The notes below the pieces were generated by a model. The model saw nothing but the letters and a program-made list of their open reading frames with translations. It had not been told where the DNA came from and did no database searches. Below, piece by piece: positions 27,416 to 36,976 of a DNA stretch of 64,000 bases (positions are counted from its first letter, which is position 1; the number at the start of each line of letters is the position of its first letter). This DNA comes from Pseudomonas hydrolytica (GTDB taxonomy: Bacteria > Pseudomonadota > Gammaproteobacteria > Pseudomonadales > Pseudomonadaceae). Where the stretch lies: positions 4,781,001 through 4,845,000 of the forward strand of contig NZ_CP099397.1 of NCBI RefSeq assembly GCF_021495345.1, given 5' to 3'. The position numbers were made by a program, and so were the translations under genes.

Positions 27416-28783
27416 ATGAATGCCATTGCCCGCCGTTCCCTCGGCCTGCTGTTCGGCGCCCTTTGCGTGCCACTCGCGGCCTTCGCTTCTCCTGCTCAAC
27501 CCACCCACGAATTCAAACTGGACAATGGCCTGAAGGTCATAGTCCGCGAGGATCACCGCGCCCCCGTGGTGGTCAGTCAGCTCTGGTACAAGGTCGGTTC
27601 CAGCTACGAGACGCCCGGCTCCACCGGCCTGTCCCACGCCCTGGAACACATGATGTTCAAGGGCAGCCGCAAGCTCGGCGCCGGCGAGGCCTCGCGCATC
27701 CTGCGCGAGCTGGGCGCCGAAGAGAACGCCTTCACCAGCGACGATTACACCGCCTACTACCAGGTGCTGGCGCGCGACCGCCTGGGCGTGGCGCTGGAGC
27801 TGGAGGCCGACCGCCTGGCCAGCCTGCAGCTGCCGGCGGCCGAATTCGCCAAGGAAATCGAGGTGATCAAGGAAGAGCGGCGCCTGCGCACCGACGACCG
27901 CCCCTCGTCCCTGGCCTTCGAACGCTTCAAGGCCATGGCCTACCCGGCCAGCGGCTACGGCATTCCCACCATCGGCTGGATGGCGGATCTCGACCGCATG
28001 CACATCGACGAGCTGCGCGCCTGGTACCAGAAGTGGTACGCGCCGAACAACGCCACCCTGGTGGTGGTGGGCGACGTCAGCGTGGATGAAGTCAAGAGCC
28101 AGGTGCAGCGTTACTTCGGCGACATCCCGCGCCGCGAGGTGCCGACCGCCAAGCTGCCGCTGGAACTGGGCGCAGCGGGCGAGCGCCGCACCACCCTGTA
28201 TCTCAGAACCCAGCTGCCGAGCCTGCTGATGGGCTTCAACGTGCCGGGCCTCGCCACCAGCGAACAGCCGCGCCAGGTCTATGCCCTGCGCCTGGCCGCC
28301 GCCCTGCTCGACGGCGGCTACAGCGCACGCCTGTCGACCCGCCTGGAACGCGGCGAGGAGCTCGTTTCCAGCGCCAGCGCCTGGTACAACGCCTTCACCC
28401 GTGGCGACAGCCTGTTCGTTCTCACCGCCACGCCCAACGTGCAGAAGGGCAAGACCCTGGAGCAGGCCGAAGCCGGCCTGTGGCGCGAACTGGAGAACCT
28501 GAAGAAGACGCCGCCCTCGGCCGCCGAGCTGGCCCGGGTGCGCGCCCAGGTCATCGCCGGCCTGGTGTTCGAGCGCGATTCGATCACCAGCCAGGCCACC
28601 AGCATCGGCCAACTGGAAACCGTCGGCCTGTCCTGGCAACTGATCGACCAGGAACTGGCCGAGCTGGAAGCCGTGACCCCGGCCGACATCCAGCAGGCCG
28701 CCCGCACCTTCTTCGTTCGCGACCGCCTGAGCGTCGCCCATGTTCTGCCCGAAGAGTCCCGCAATGAGGAGTCCCGCCCATGA
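27416..28783 (+). CDS. M16 family zinc peptidase, catalytic subunit type
   Basis: A 455-residue exported pitrilysin/insulinase-family protease. A signal peptide (about 1-23) is followed by the inverted zinc motif HALEH (HxxEH) and the downstream Glu in the EENAFTSDDYTAYYQVL region. The second M16 half is at about 200-380. Members act in the periplasm on small proteins or peptides; the substrate here is unknown. Its stop overlaps the ATG of the next M16 gene (ATGA), so the pair probably forms a heterodimer. Confidence 0.92.
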   Translation: MNAIARRSLGLLFGALCVPLAAFASPAQPTHEFKLDNGLKVIVREDHRAPVVVSQLWYKVGSSYETPGSTGLSHALEHMMFKGSRKLGAGEASRILRELGAEENAFTSDDYTAYYQVLARDRLGVALELEADRLASLQLPAAEFAKEIEVIKEERRLRTDDRPSSLAFERFKAMAYPASGYGIPTIGWMADLDRMHIDELRAWYQKWYAPNNATLVVVGDVSVDEVKSQVQRYFGDIPRREVPTAKLPLELGAAGERRTTLYLRTQLPSLLMGFNVPGLATSEQPRQVYALRLAAALLDGGYSARLSTRLERGEELVSSASAWYNAFTRGDSLFVLTATPNVQKGKTLEQAEAGLWRELENLKKTPPSAAELARVRAQVIAGLVFERDSITSQATSIGQLETVGLSWQLIDQELAELEAVTPADIQQAARTFFVRDRLSVAHVLPEESRNEESRP

Positions 28784-30240
28784 AGACTGAGCACCGCCGC
28801 CTGGGCCTGCTCGGCCTGATCCTGTCCGCTGCCCTGGCGCTGGGCGCCTGCGCCAGCCTGTCCGCTCCGACGCTGAGCGGCGATGCCGCGAAACTGCAGT
28901 CGTTGGCCGAGCTCGATGGCCAGGCACCGACCCGCCGCACCCTGGAAATCCAGACCTGGACCACGCCACAAGGCGCCAAGGTGCTGTTCGCCCCGGCCCG
29001 TGAGCTGCCGATGTTCGACCTGCGCCTGACCTTCGCCGCCGGCAGCAGCCAGGACAACGGCGTGCCGGGCCTGGCCACCCTGACCAACGCCATGCTCAAC
29101 GAGGGCGTACCGGGCAAGGATGTCGGCGCCATCGCCGCCGGCTTCGAGGGCCTAGGCGCCGAATTCGGCAACGGTGCCTACCGCGACATGGCCGTGGCCA
29201 GCCTGCGCAGCCTGAGCGCCAAGGAGCAGCGCGACCCGGCACTGGCACTGTTCGCCGAGGTCCTGGGCAAGCCGACCTTCCCCGAGGATTCGCTGGCGCG
29301 GATCAAGAACCAGCTGCTGGCCGGTTTCGAGTTCCAGAAGCAGAACCCCGGCAAGCTGGCCAGCCTGAAGCTGTTCGAGCGCCTGTACGGCCAGCACCCC
29401 TATGCGCATCCGAGCGACGGTACCGCGCAGTCGATCCCGGCCATCGGCCGTCAGCAGCTGCAGGCCTTCCACGCTCGCGCCTACGCGGCCGGCAACGCGG
29501 TGATCGCCCTGGTCGGCGACCTCTCGCGCAGCGAAGCCGAGGCCATCGCCAACCAGGTGTCCGCGGCCCTGCCACAGGGGCCGGCACTGCCGCGCATCGC
29601 CCAGCCGCAAGCGCCCAAGCCGGGCGCCAGCCACATCGAATTCCCCTCCAACCAGACCCACCTGCTGATCGCCCAGCTCGGCATCGACCGTCGCGACCCG
29701 GACTACGCCGCGCTCTATCTGGGCAACCAGATTCTCGGCGGCAGCGGCTTCGGCACCCGCCTGATGACCGAAGTGCGCGAGAAGCGCGGCCTGACCTACG
29801 GCGTCTACTCAGGCTTCAGCGCCATGCAGGCGCGCGGCCCGTTCATGATCAACCTGCAGACCCGTGCGGACCTGAGCGAGGGCACCCTGGCACTGGTCAA
29901 GCAGCTGCTCGCCGACTATCTGCGCGAAGGCCCAACCCAACAGGAGCTGGACAACGCCAAGCGTCAGCTGGCCGGCAGCTTCCCGCTGTCCACCGCGAGC
30001 AACGCCGATATCGTCGGCCAGCTGGCGTCGATGGGCTTCTACGACCTGCCGCTGAGCTATCTGGACGACTTCATGCGTGACGTCCAGGCGCTGAGCATCG
30101 AACAGGTCAAGACCGCCATGGCCAAGCACCTCGACCCCGAGGCGCTGGTGGTGGTCACGGCCGGCCCGACCGTGGCCCAGAAGGAGCTGCCGCCGCCCAA
30201 CGAGGATCCGGTCGAGCAGCCCAGCACGGTGCCGCACTGA
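28780..30240 (+). CDS. M16 family lipoprotein lacking the zinc motif
   Basis: A 486-residue partner of the preceding peptidase. The N-terminus ends in a lipobox (LALGAC, Cys about residue 24), so it is likely membrane-anchored by lipid. The M16 fold is recognisable (LRLTFAAGSSQD, VREKRGLTYGVYSGF), but where the HxxEH site should lie the sequence reads GLATLTNAMLNEG, so zinc ligands are missing. It is the non-catalytic subunit type known from other M16 pairs. It overlaps both neighbours. Confidence 0.9.
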   Translation: MKTEHRRLGLLGLILSAALALGACASLSAPTLSGDAAKLQSLAELDGQAPTRRTLEIQTWTTPQGAKVLFAPARELPMFDLRLTFAAGSSQDNGVPGLATLTNAMLNEGVPGKDVGAIAAGFEGLGAEFGNGAYRDMAVASLRSLSAKEQRDPALALFAEVLGKPTFPEDSLARIKNQLLAGFEFQKQNPGKLASLKLFERLYGQHPYAHPSDGTAQSIPAIGRQQLQAFHARAYAAGNAVIALVGDLSRSEAEAIANQVSAALPQGPALPRIAQPQAPKPGASHIEFPSNQTHLLIAQLGIDRRDPDYAALYLGNQILGGSGFGTRLMTEVREKRGLTYGVYSGFSAMQARGPFMINLQTRADLSEGTLALVKQLLADYLREGPTQQELDNAKRQLAGSFPLSTASNADIVGQLASMGFYDLPLSYLDDFMRDVQALSIEQVKTAMAKHLDPEALVVVTAGPTVAQKELPPPNEDPVEQPSTVPH

Positions 30241-30842
30241 TGCGCGGTCGCGCTTCGCAGAAACCCGCCGCGGGCAAGGCCCACGGCGGCCAGGGCCAGT
30301 TGCGCATCATCGGTGGGCAGTGGCGCTCGCGGCGCCTCGCCTTCCCCGACGGCCCGGGCCTGCGCCCGACCCCGGACCGGGTGCGCGAGACGCTGTTCAA
30401 CTGGCTGGCGCCTTATGTCGAGGGCGCCCATGTGCTCGACCCCTTCGCCGGCAGCGGCGCGCTGCTGCTCGAAGCGCTGTCGCGTGGTGCTGCCAGCGGC
30501 CTGGCCTGCGACCTCAACCCGGCGTCGGTGGCCGCGCTGCGCGGGCATCTGACGACGCTGCAGTGCAGCGCCGGCGAAATCCAGCAGGGCGACGCCCTGC
30601 AGCTGCTGGCCCGGCCGGCGCCGCGGCGCTTCGATATCGTCCTGCTCGACCCGCCGTTTCACAAGGATCTGCTGCAAGGCGCCTGCAACCTGCTGGAAAC
30701 CCAGGGCTGGCTGGCTGACGACGCCTGGATCTACACCGAAAGCGAAACCGCGCCCTCGACGCTGGGCCTGCCCGGTAACTGGCGCCTGCATCGGGAGAAG
30801 CACACTGGTCAGGTGCATTACGCACTGTGGCAGCGTGGATGA
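30240..30842 (+). CDS. rsmD: 16S rRNA (guanine966-N2)-methyltransferase RsmD
   Basis: SAM-dependent enzyme that methylates G966 of 16S rRNA. The product has 200 residues, with N-terminal LRIIGGQWRSRRL and RPTPDRVRETLFNWL, SAM motif DPFAGSGALLLEAL and catalytic motif LLDPPF. Its start overlaps the stop of the M16 lipoprotein gene by one base (TGATG). Confidence 0.96.
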   Translation: MRGRASQKPAAGKAHGGQGQLRIIGGQWRSRRLAFPDGPGLRPTPDRVRETLFNWLAPYVEGAHVLDPFAGSGALLLEALSRGAASGLACDLNPASVAALRGHLTTLQCSAGEIQQGDALQLLARPAPRRFDIVLLDPPFHKDLLQGACNLLETQGWLADDAWIYTESETAPSTLGLPGNWRLHREKHTGQVHYALWQRG

Positions 30843-31057
30843 AGGACTTTATCTACGCCCACCTGCCCTACCTGCTGCTGATCGCACTGGCGCTGCCGGT
30901 GCTGCTCAGCCAGCAGGAAATTGCACTGAACCTTCAACGCGCGATACCGCACAATCCCAATGCCGGTATCGTCATCGGGCTTACCAATCAGCGTATCGTC
31001 GCGTTGCTGGTATTGGCCTGGTGCGCTTGGCGCATACTCCGCAAGCGCCGACGCTGA
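30839..31057 (+). CDS. Small hypothetical membrane protein
   Basis: A 72-residue protein with two predicted helices (about 6-25 and 47-64) and a basic C-terminus (RILRKRRR). The ATG at 30839 overlaps the rsmD stop (ATGA); a GTG four codons upstream is the alternative. I do not recognise the family. Its place at the end of the M16-rsmD unit is consistent with a real coupled gene. Confidence 0.7.
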   Translation: MKDFIYAHLPYLLLIALALPVLLSQQEIALNLQRAIPHNPNAGIVIGLTNQRIVALLVLAWCAWRILRKRRR

Positions 31058-31065
31058 ATAGCTCT

Positions 31066-31116
31066 GTAGCCTGGATGAAATCCAGGGCCACCACTCCCGG
31101 ATTGCATCCGGGCTAC
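31066..31116. repeat. GTAGCCCGGAT-type palindromic repeat pair
   Basis: Two copies in inverted orientation: 31066-31086 (GTAGCCTGGAT plus ATCCAGG) and 31096-31116 (CCCGGAT plus ATCCGGGCTAC). The same unit occurs at 45341-45365 and 51550-51613. It lies between the small membrane gene and the YheT hydrolase gene. Confidence 0.7.
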
Positions 31117-31142
31117 GTCTACTGCCGACGACCGACTGCACC

Positions 31143-32126
31143 ATGAACACTGAATTTCGCCCCGCCTGGTGGCTCCCCGGCCCGCATCTACAGACGCTGT
31201 GGAACCCCTTCTGCCGCAAGCCGCCGCAACTGCAGCGGCCGCGCGAACGGCTGTGGCTGGACGATGGCGACTTTCTCGACCTCGACTGGTACGGCCCGCA
31301 TGACGCCCATGCGCCGCTGGTGCTGGTGCTGCATGGCCTGACCGGCAGTTCCAATTCGCTCTACGTGCTCGGCCTGCAACAGGCCCTGGCCGCACGCGGC
31401 TGGGCCAGCGTGGCGCTGAACTGGCGCGGCTGCTCCGGTGAACCGAACCTGCTGCCGCGCGGCTATCACTCCGGCGCCAGCGAGGATCTGGCTTCGGCAG
31501 TCGCCCACCTGCGTGCGCAACGGCCGATGGCGCCGCTGTACGCCGTCGGCTATTCGCTGGGCGGCAACGTGCTGCTCAAGTACCTGGGCGAAAGCGGCGC
31601 GCAGAGCCAGCTGCAGGCCGCGGTGGCGGTGTCGGTGCCGTTTCGTCTGGATCAGTGCGCCGACCGTATCGGCCTGGGCTTCTCGCGGGTGTACCAGGCG
31701 CATTTCATGCGCGAGATGGTCGCCTATGTCAGCAACAAGCAGCGCCTGTTCACCGAGCAGGGCCACAGCGAGCGCCTGTCGGTGCTGGAGCGCCTCGGCC
31801 CGCTGGACGGCATGCGCACCTTCTGGGACTTCGACGGGCGCATCACCGCGCCCCTGCACGGCTTCGCCGATGCCCACGATTACTACCGGCGCGCCTCCAG
31901 CCGCTTCTACTTGGGCGACATTCGCACGCGCACGCTGATCATCCAGGCCGAGGACGATCCCTTCATCTTCCGTCACAGCCTGCCCGAGGCCAGCGAGCTG
32001 GCCCCCGGCACCGAGTTCGAGCTGCATGCCAAGGGCGGCCATGTCGGCTTCGTCGAAGGCAGCCCGCGCCGCCCCGTCTACTATCTGGAGCGGCGCATTC
32101 CCGAGTGGCTAGGCGCACTCACCTGA
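31143..32126 (+). CDS. YheT-family alpha/beta hydrolase
   Basis: A 327-residue cytosolic hydrolase of the YheT/AB-hydrolase (COG0429) family. The N-terminal PAWWLPGPHLQTLWN is characteristic. The nucleophile Ser is in GYSLGGN, an Asp lies in AEDDPF and a His in GGHVGF. Substrate unknown; family members include carboxylesterases. No signal peptide. It ends one base before the stop of the convergent gene at 32128. Confidence 0.92.
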   Translation: MNTEFRPAWWLPGPHLQTLWNPFCRKPPQLQRPRERLWLDDGDFLDLDWYGPHDAHAPLVLVLHGLTGSSNSLYVLGLQQALAARGWASVALNWRGCSGEPNLLPRGYHSGASEDLASAVAHLRAQRPMAPLYAVGYSLGGNVLLKYLGESGAQSQLQAAVAVSVPFRLDQCADRIGLGFSRVYQAHFMREMVAYVSNKQRLFTEQGHSERLSVLERLGPLDGMRTFWDFDGRITAPLHGFADAHDYYRRASSRFYLGDIRTRTLIIQAEDDPFIFRHSLPEASELAPGTEFELHAKGGHVGFVEGSPRRPVYYLERRIPEWLGALT

Positions 32127-32127
32127 A

Positions 32128-32634
32128 TCAGCCGGCCGCAGGCTGCTCCGGCATCGCCGAGGAGTGGTGCTTGAGGATTTTCCACTCGCCATCGACCTTC
32201 TGGTACACGAAGGTGTAGCGCGCCTGCACCTGGCGTACCGCATCGCCCTGGGTCAGGGCGAAGGTGTAGACCCCCGAGTCCACCGCCGCGTCCGGGCCGA
32301 TCTGGCGAATTTCACGCATGTTGATCGTGCCCACCGGCTTGGCCTGTAAAAAATGGTCGAAATAGTCCTGGATCGCCTCGTGGCCTATGCGCACCCGATT
32401 CGATACCGTGGGCTGCAGCACGCCGTTGTCGGCATAGAGCGCAGCCACCTTGGCCGAATCGCCCGTCTGCAGGGCGGCGTTCCAGCGCTCGAACAGGCTG
32501 GCGATCTGCTGCTCCTGCGCATCGCTCGGAGCGGCTGCGGTTTCCGTATAGACATAAGGCGCATCGGCCGCCTGAACCAGCGGCACGGACAGGACGAACA
32601 CCAGGGCGCAGCCGCTGAACAAGGGTTTCAACAT
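32128..32634 (-). CDS. Secreted NTF2-fold protein (SgcJ/EcaC-like)
   Basis: A 168-residue exported protein. After a signal peptide (about 1-22, ending VQAAD) comes an NTF2-like domain resembling the calcium/calmodulin kinase II association domain (IASLFERWNAALQTGDSAKVAALYADNGVL, VYQKVDGEWKILKHHSS). Such domains are often annotated SgcJ/EcaC oxidoreductase, but catalysis is not established. It is convergent with the YheT gene and divergent from the kinase operon. Confidence 0.85.
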   Translation of the reverse strand: MLKPLFSGCALVFVLSVPLVQAADAPYVYTETAAAPSDAQEQQIASLFERWNAALQTGDSAKVAALYADNGVLQPTVSNRVRIGHEAIQDYFDHFLQAKPVGTINMREIRQIGPDAAVDSGVYTFALTQGDAVRQVQARYTFVYQKVDGEWKILKHHSSAMPEQPAAG

Positions 32635-32797
32635 GGTCGAATCTCCGGCTATTGAATGACGCCGTCAGCATGCAATCGGCCCGGCGCCGGCACATCGGCC
32701 GAATGGCACCTGCGGCCTATGCCAGGTGGCAGATGCCCGACGCGCTTGGAGCCATTAGCCTGCGCCGTCCGATGACGCGCACTTCGTGGAGGCGTAG

Positions 32798-33967
32798 ATG
32801 CAGCACACCCCACCCGACAGCGTGCTGGCCCTGCGCGCCGATTACCGCCAGGCGGAAAGCCGCGCCGCGCGCCTGCGCCTGCTGGTGGAGAGCGGCCGCG
32901 CCCTCAGCGCCTTGCCGGCCACCGAAAGCGGCGCACTGGCCCTGCAACGGGCCTGCAGCTTCTGCGCCATGGACGGCGGCGTGCTGCTGCTCAGGCAAGC
33001 CGATGGCAGCCCGAGCCTGAGTGCCGGCTTCGGCCCGGCCGCCTTGCAGCAGCAGCTCGCCACACTGCCCTGGCCGGACGCTGCCCAGGTGCTGGAAGCG
33101 CCGCTGGCGCAGGTTGCCCTGGCGCTTCTTCTGCCATTGCACGCGGCCTCGGGTGAGGTATTCGGCGCCCTGCTGCTGGGCAACGCCAGCGCCATGCGCC
33201 GCCCGGACGAGGAAGACCTCGAAGCCCTGCAGCTGCTCGCCACCCTGCTCGCCGCCCACCTGCACAACAGTCAGCTGCTGGAGGCGCTCAGCCTGCGCGA
33301 GCGGACCATGTCCGAGCTGGTGCACCGGCAGATGAGCGCCCAGGAAGAGGAACGCGCACGGGTTGCCTATGACCTGCACGACGGCCTGGCGCAGACCCTG
33401 GCCGGGCTGCACCAGCGTCTGCAGGGCTTCGCCCAGCATCGCCAGCTCAATGACGAGCTGCGCGCCGCTCTGGCGCCCATCCTGCAGCTGGCGCAACGCA
33501 GCATGGGCGAGACACGCCAGGCCATCAGCGGCCTGCGCCCGACCCTGCTGGACGACTTCGGTCTGGCACCGGCACTGGACCGCGAACTCGACCGCCTGCG
33601 CGGCCAGGGTCGCCAGGTGCAATGGCTGCGCCGCGATACCCAGCGCCTGCGCCCGGCGGTGGAGATCGCCCTGTTTCGCATCGGCCAGGAGGCCATCAAC
33701 AACATCTGCAAGCACACCGCCGAGGGCGCGGTCAGCCTGGACCTGCACCTCGACGGCGAGACCGCCCACCTGCAGATAGAGGATCGCGGCCCCGGCTTCG
33801 CCGCCACGCAGAAAACGCCAACCGCCGCATACGGCATGGGCCTGGTGGCCATGCGCGAACGCTGCCGGCTGCTCGGCGGTCAGTTCGCCTGCCACAGCCA
33901 ACCCGGCCAGGGCACCCGCGTGCTGGCCAGCATTCCACGCGTCCTGCCGGATGAGAAAACCCCATGA
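32798..33967 (+). CDS. Soluble GAF-domain histidine kinase, NarX/HisKA_3 class
   Basis: A 389-residue kinase with no membrane segment. A GAF-like sensor (about 25-160) precedes a HisKA_3 dimerisation domain with the phospho-acceptor His194 in AYDLHDGLAQTL and an HATPase_c domain with IGQEAINNICKHT and YGMGLVAMRER. It should phosphorylate the LuxR-type regulator encoded next, whose ATG overlaps its stop. GGAGG lies 7 bp before the ATG. The signal is not evident. Confidence 0.93.
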   Translation: MQHTPPDSVLALRADYRQAESRAARLRLLVESGRALSALPATESGALALQRACSFCAMDGGVLLLRQADGSPSLSAGFGPAALQQQLATLPWPDAAQVLEAPLAQVALALLLPLHAASGEVFGALLLGNASAMRRPDEEDLEALQLLATLLAAHLHNSQLLEALSLRERTMSELVHRQMSAQEEERARVAYDLHDGLAQTLAGLHQRLQGFAQHRQLNDELRAALAPILQLAQRSMGETRQAISGLRPTLLDDFGLAPALDRELDRLRGQGRQVQWLRRDTQRLRPAVEIALFRIGQEAINNICKHTAEGAVSLDLHLDGETAHLQIEDRGPGFAATQKTPTAAYGMGLVAMRERCRLLGGQFACHSQPGQGTRVLASIPRVLPDEKTP

Positions 33968-34626
33968 ACGAACCCATTCGCCTGCTGCTGGCCGACGACC
34001 ACGAGGTGACCCGCGCCGGTTTCGCCGCGATGCTCGCCGACTGCCCGGAATTCAGCATCGTCGGCCAGGCGGTGGACGGCCGCCAGGCGCTGGAGCTCTG
34101 CCAGCGCCTGAATCCGGACATCGCCATCCTCGATATCCGCATGCCGCAGCTCAACGGCCTGGCGACCGCGCGCCTGCTGCGCGAACAGCAGCCGTCGATC
34201 AAGGTGCTGCTGTTCACCATGTACGACAGCCCCGACCACCTGGAAGCGGCGGTCAACGCCGGCGCCGTCGGCTATCTGCTCAAGGACGCCAGTCGCCAGG
34301 AAGTTATCGACGGCCTGCGCCAGGTGGCGGCCGGCCAGTGCGCGCTCAACGGCATGGTCAGCGCGCAGCTGCTGCGCCGCGTGGTCCAGCGCAACCAGGG
34401 CGGCGCCCCGGGCAGTGCGCTGACGCCGCGCGAGCATCAGGTGCTCGAGCTGATCGCCGCCGGGTTCACCAATCGCGAGATCGGCGAAGAGCTGGGCATC
34501 GCCACCGGCACGGCCAAGGCGCACGTCGAACGGGTGATCGGCAAGCTGGGGGTCGCCGACCGCACCCAGGCCGCCGTACAGGGCATTGCCCTGGGCCTGG
34601 TGGCGCCGCAGGAGCACAGGGCATGA
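33964..34626 (+). CDS. NarL/LuxR-type response regulator
   Basis: A 220-residue regulator. The receiver has acidic residues in LLADDHEV, phospho-acceptor Asp57 in AILDIRMPQLNG and the Lys in LLKDAS. The LuxR-type helix-turn-helix is at about 150-210 (LTPREHQVLELIAAGFTNREIGEELGI). It is the partner of the GAF kinase, with four-base overlaps on both sides. Targets are unknown; the regulated genes need not be in this window. Confidence 0.95.
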   Translation: MNEPIRLLLADDHEVTRAGFAAMLADCPEFSIVGQAVDGRQALELCQRLNPDIAILDIRMPQLNGLATARLLREQQPSIKVLLFTMYDSPDHLEAAVNAGAVGYLLKDASRQEVIDGLRQVAAGQCALNGMVSAQLLRRVVQRNQGGAPGSALTPREHQVLELIAAGFTNREIGEELGIATGTAKAHVERVIGKLGVADRTQAAVQGIALGLVAPQEHRA

Positions 34627-36974
34627 AGGGCCTGGTCACGCGCTGGACCGACCGCCCGCTGCGCAGCAAGAGCCTGGTGATCATCGCCCTGCCGCTGTCG
34701 GTGCTGCTGATCTCCCTGGTGCTGGTGTACATCACCGAACGCCAGACCTCGCGGGTCGAGGACGACGTGCGCCGAGCACTGCGCGTGCAGGGCGACGTGC
34801 AGGCGGTACACAGCCTGCTGGCCGAGGCGGCGGCCAGCGTGCGCGGTTACCTGCTGGTCCAGCGCAGCGACTTCCTGCCCTCCTACCGCAGCGCGCTGGA
34901 GCGTATCGACAGCACGCTGCGGCGCCTCGATACGGACATCCGCGACCCGCAGATGCGCGGCAGCCTGGAACGCCTGCGCCCGCTGATCGTGATCAAGCTG
35001 GAAGGCCTGGAGCAGCTCAAGGCGCTGGCCAGCAGCGACGACCGTGCGGCGATGACGCGCATCCTGGTGGACAACAAGCACGTGCTCGACGCGCTGCGCC
35101 AGGAGATTCAGCAGATGCTCGAGCGTGAGCAGACCCTGCTCGACGAGCGCAACGCCGAAGCCAGTGCCATGCGCTCGCGCATGCTCCTGGCCACCGGCCT
35201 GGCCGCCATGTTCGGCGTGCTCGGTGCGCTGTTTGCCGTGGTGCTGCTGTCCACCGGCATCGTCCATCGGGTGCAGCAGGTCGAGCGCAACGCGCGGCGC
35301 CTGGCTCTGGGTCAGCCGCTGATCCCCCAAGGCCTGGCGGCCGACGAGATCGGCCAGCTCGCCGCCAGCCTGGAAGAGGCCGGGCAGCTGCTGGCCGAAC
35401 GCGAGCGCGCCCTGCGCGACAACGAGGAGCGCCTGCGCCTGATCATCGACGGGGTCAAGGAATACGGCATCTTCGGCCTCGACCCCAGCGGCCACGTCAC
35501 CTCCTGGAACACCGGCGCCGAGCGCATCAAGGGCTACAGCGAGGCGGACATCCTCGGCCGCCACTTCTCCCTGTTCTACCCGCCGCAGGCCCGCGACACC
35601 GCCCCCTACCTGGCCCTGCAGGCAGCCACCCGCGAAGGGCGCTACGAGGAAGAGGCCTGGCGCCAGCGCCGCGATGGCTCGCTGTTCTGGGCCAACGTGG
35701 TGATCACCGCGCAGCGTGACGCCAGCGGCACCTTGCGCGGCTTCTCCAAGATCACCCGCGACATCACCGACCGGCGCAATGCCGAGGCCGCCCTGCGCAC
35801 GGCGCGCGAAGAGGCAGAGAACGCCAGCCGGGCGAAAAGCGAATTTCTCTCGCGCATGAGCCACGAGCTGCGCACGCCGCTCAATTCGATCCTCGGCTTC
35901 GCCCAGCTGCTGGAAATGGACCGCGGCACACCGGCGCAGCAGGCCCAGGTGCGTCATATCCTGCGCGCCGGACGACACCTGCTGGGGCTGATCAACGAGG
36001 TGCTGGACATTGCCCGCATCGAATCCGGGCGGCTGGCGCTGAGCCCCGAGCCGTTGGCGTTGCGCCCGCTGCTGCAGGAGGTCAGCCTGCTGCTGTCGCC
36101 CCAGGCCGACAGCGCCGATATCCGCCTGCGCCTGCCGGAGGAGCTGCCCGCCGAACTCTGCGTGCAGGCCGACCGCCAGCGCCTGGTGCAGGTGCTGCTC
36201 AACCTGCTCTCCAACGCGATCAAGTACAACCACCCTGGCGGCCATGTCGAAGTGCGGGTGCAGGCCGACAGCGACACCATCACGCTGAGCGTGATCGACA
36301 ACGGCCCCGGCATCGCCGCCGAGGATCTGGAGCGCCTGTTCATTCCCTTCGAGCGCCTCGGCGCCGCGGCCAGCGAGGTGGAGGGCACCGGCCTGGGCCT
36401 GGCCCTGAGCAAGAGCCTGCTGGAGCAGATGGATGGCAGCCTCGGCGTGCACAGCACGCCCGGCGAGGGCAGCACCTTCAGCCTGACGCTGCCACGGGCG
36501 CAGGTGCATGACGGCCTGCTGCCGGCGCCGGCCGCGGCACCACCGCCCGCGGCCAGCGACATCGCCCCGCCGGAGCGGCCGCTGCGCGTGCTGTGCATCG
36601 AAGACAACCTGTCCAGCCTGGCGCTGATCGAGACCCTGCTGGCGCGCTGGCCGCAGGTGCAGGTGATTTCGGCCATGCAGGGCCAGCTCGGTCTCGACCT
36701 GGCCTGGCAGCACCGCCCCGAGGTGATTCTGCTGGATCTCGACCTGCCCGACCTCTCGGGCCAGGAAGTGCTCAAGCGCCTGCGCCTGAACCCCAGCAGC
36801 AGCGCTACACCCGTGCTGCTGATCACCGCCGACGTCAGCGCCGGCACCCGGCGCGACCTGCAGCAGGCCGGCGCCACCGCGGTGCTGAGCAAACCCCTGC
36901 ACGTGCCGACCTTTCTCGCCGCCCTGCGCCAGCATCTGGATGCCGCCACGCCCACCCCGCCTCTCGGAGCCTGA
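34623..36974 (+). CDS. CHASE3-PAS hybrid histidine kinase
   Basis: A 783-residue membrane hybrid kinase. Helix 1 (about 17-37), a periplasmic helical CHASE3-type domain (about 40-175), helix 2 (about 185-207), HAMP (about 208-258), PAS (about 270-390, LDPSGHVTSWNTGAERIKGYSEADILG in parts), HisKA with His414 in SRMSHELRTPLNSILGF, HATPase_c (NAIKYN, DNGPGI, GTGLGLALS) and a C-terminal receiver with Asp705. An Ala/Pro linker joins kinase and receiver. The start overlaps the stop of the LuxR-type regulator (ATGA). Confidence 0.94.
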   Translation: MKGLVTRWTDRPLRSKSLVIIALPLSVLLISLVLVYITERQTSRVEDDVRRALRVQGDVQAVHSLLAEAAASVRGYLLVQRSDFLPSYRSALERIDSTLRRLDTDIRDPQMRGSLERLRPLIVIKLEGLEQLKALASSDDRAAMTRILVDNKHVLDALRQEIQQMLEREQTLLDERNAEASAMRSRMLLATGLAAMFGVLGALFAVVLLSTGIVHRVQQVERNARRLALGQPLIPQGLAADEIGQLAASLEEAGQLLAERERALRDNEERLRLIIDGVKEYGIFGLDPSGHVTSWNTGAERIKGYSEADILGRHFSLFYPPQARDTAPYLALQAATREGRYEEEAWRQRRDGSLFWANVVITAQRDASGTLRGFSKITRDITDRRNAEAALRTAREEAENASRAKSEFLSRMSHELRTPLNSILGFAQLLEMDRGTPAQQAQVRHILRAGRHLLGLINEVLDIARIESGRLALSPEPLALRPLLQEVSLLLSPQADSADIRLRLPEELPAELCVQADRQRLVQVLLNLLSNAIKYNHPGGHVEVRVQADSDTITLSVIDNGPGIAAEDLERLFIPFERLGAAASEVEGTGLGLALSKSLLEQMDGSLGVHSTPGEGSTFSLTLPRAQVHDGLLPAPAAAPPPAASDIAPPERPLRVLCIEDNLSSLALIETLLARWPQVQVISAMQGQLGLDLAWQHRPEVILLDLDLPDLSGQEVLKRLRLNPSSSATPVLLITADVSAGTRRDLQQAGATAVLSKPLHVPTFLAALRQHLDAATPTPPLGA

Positions 36975-36976
36975 CC

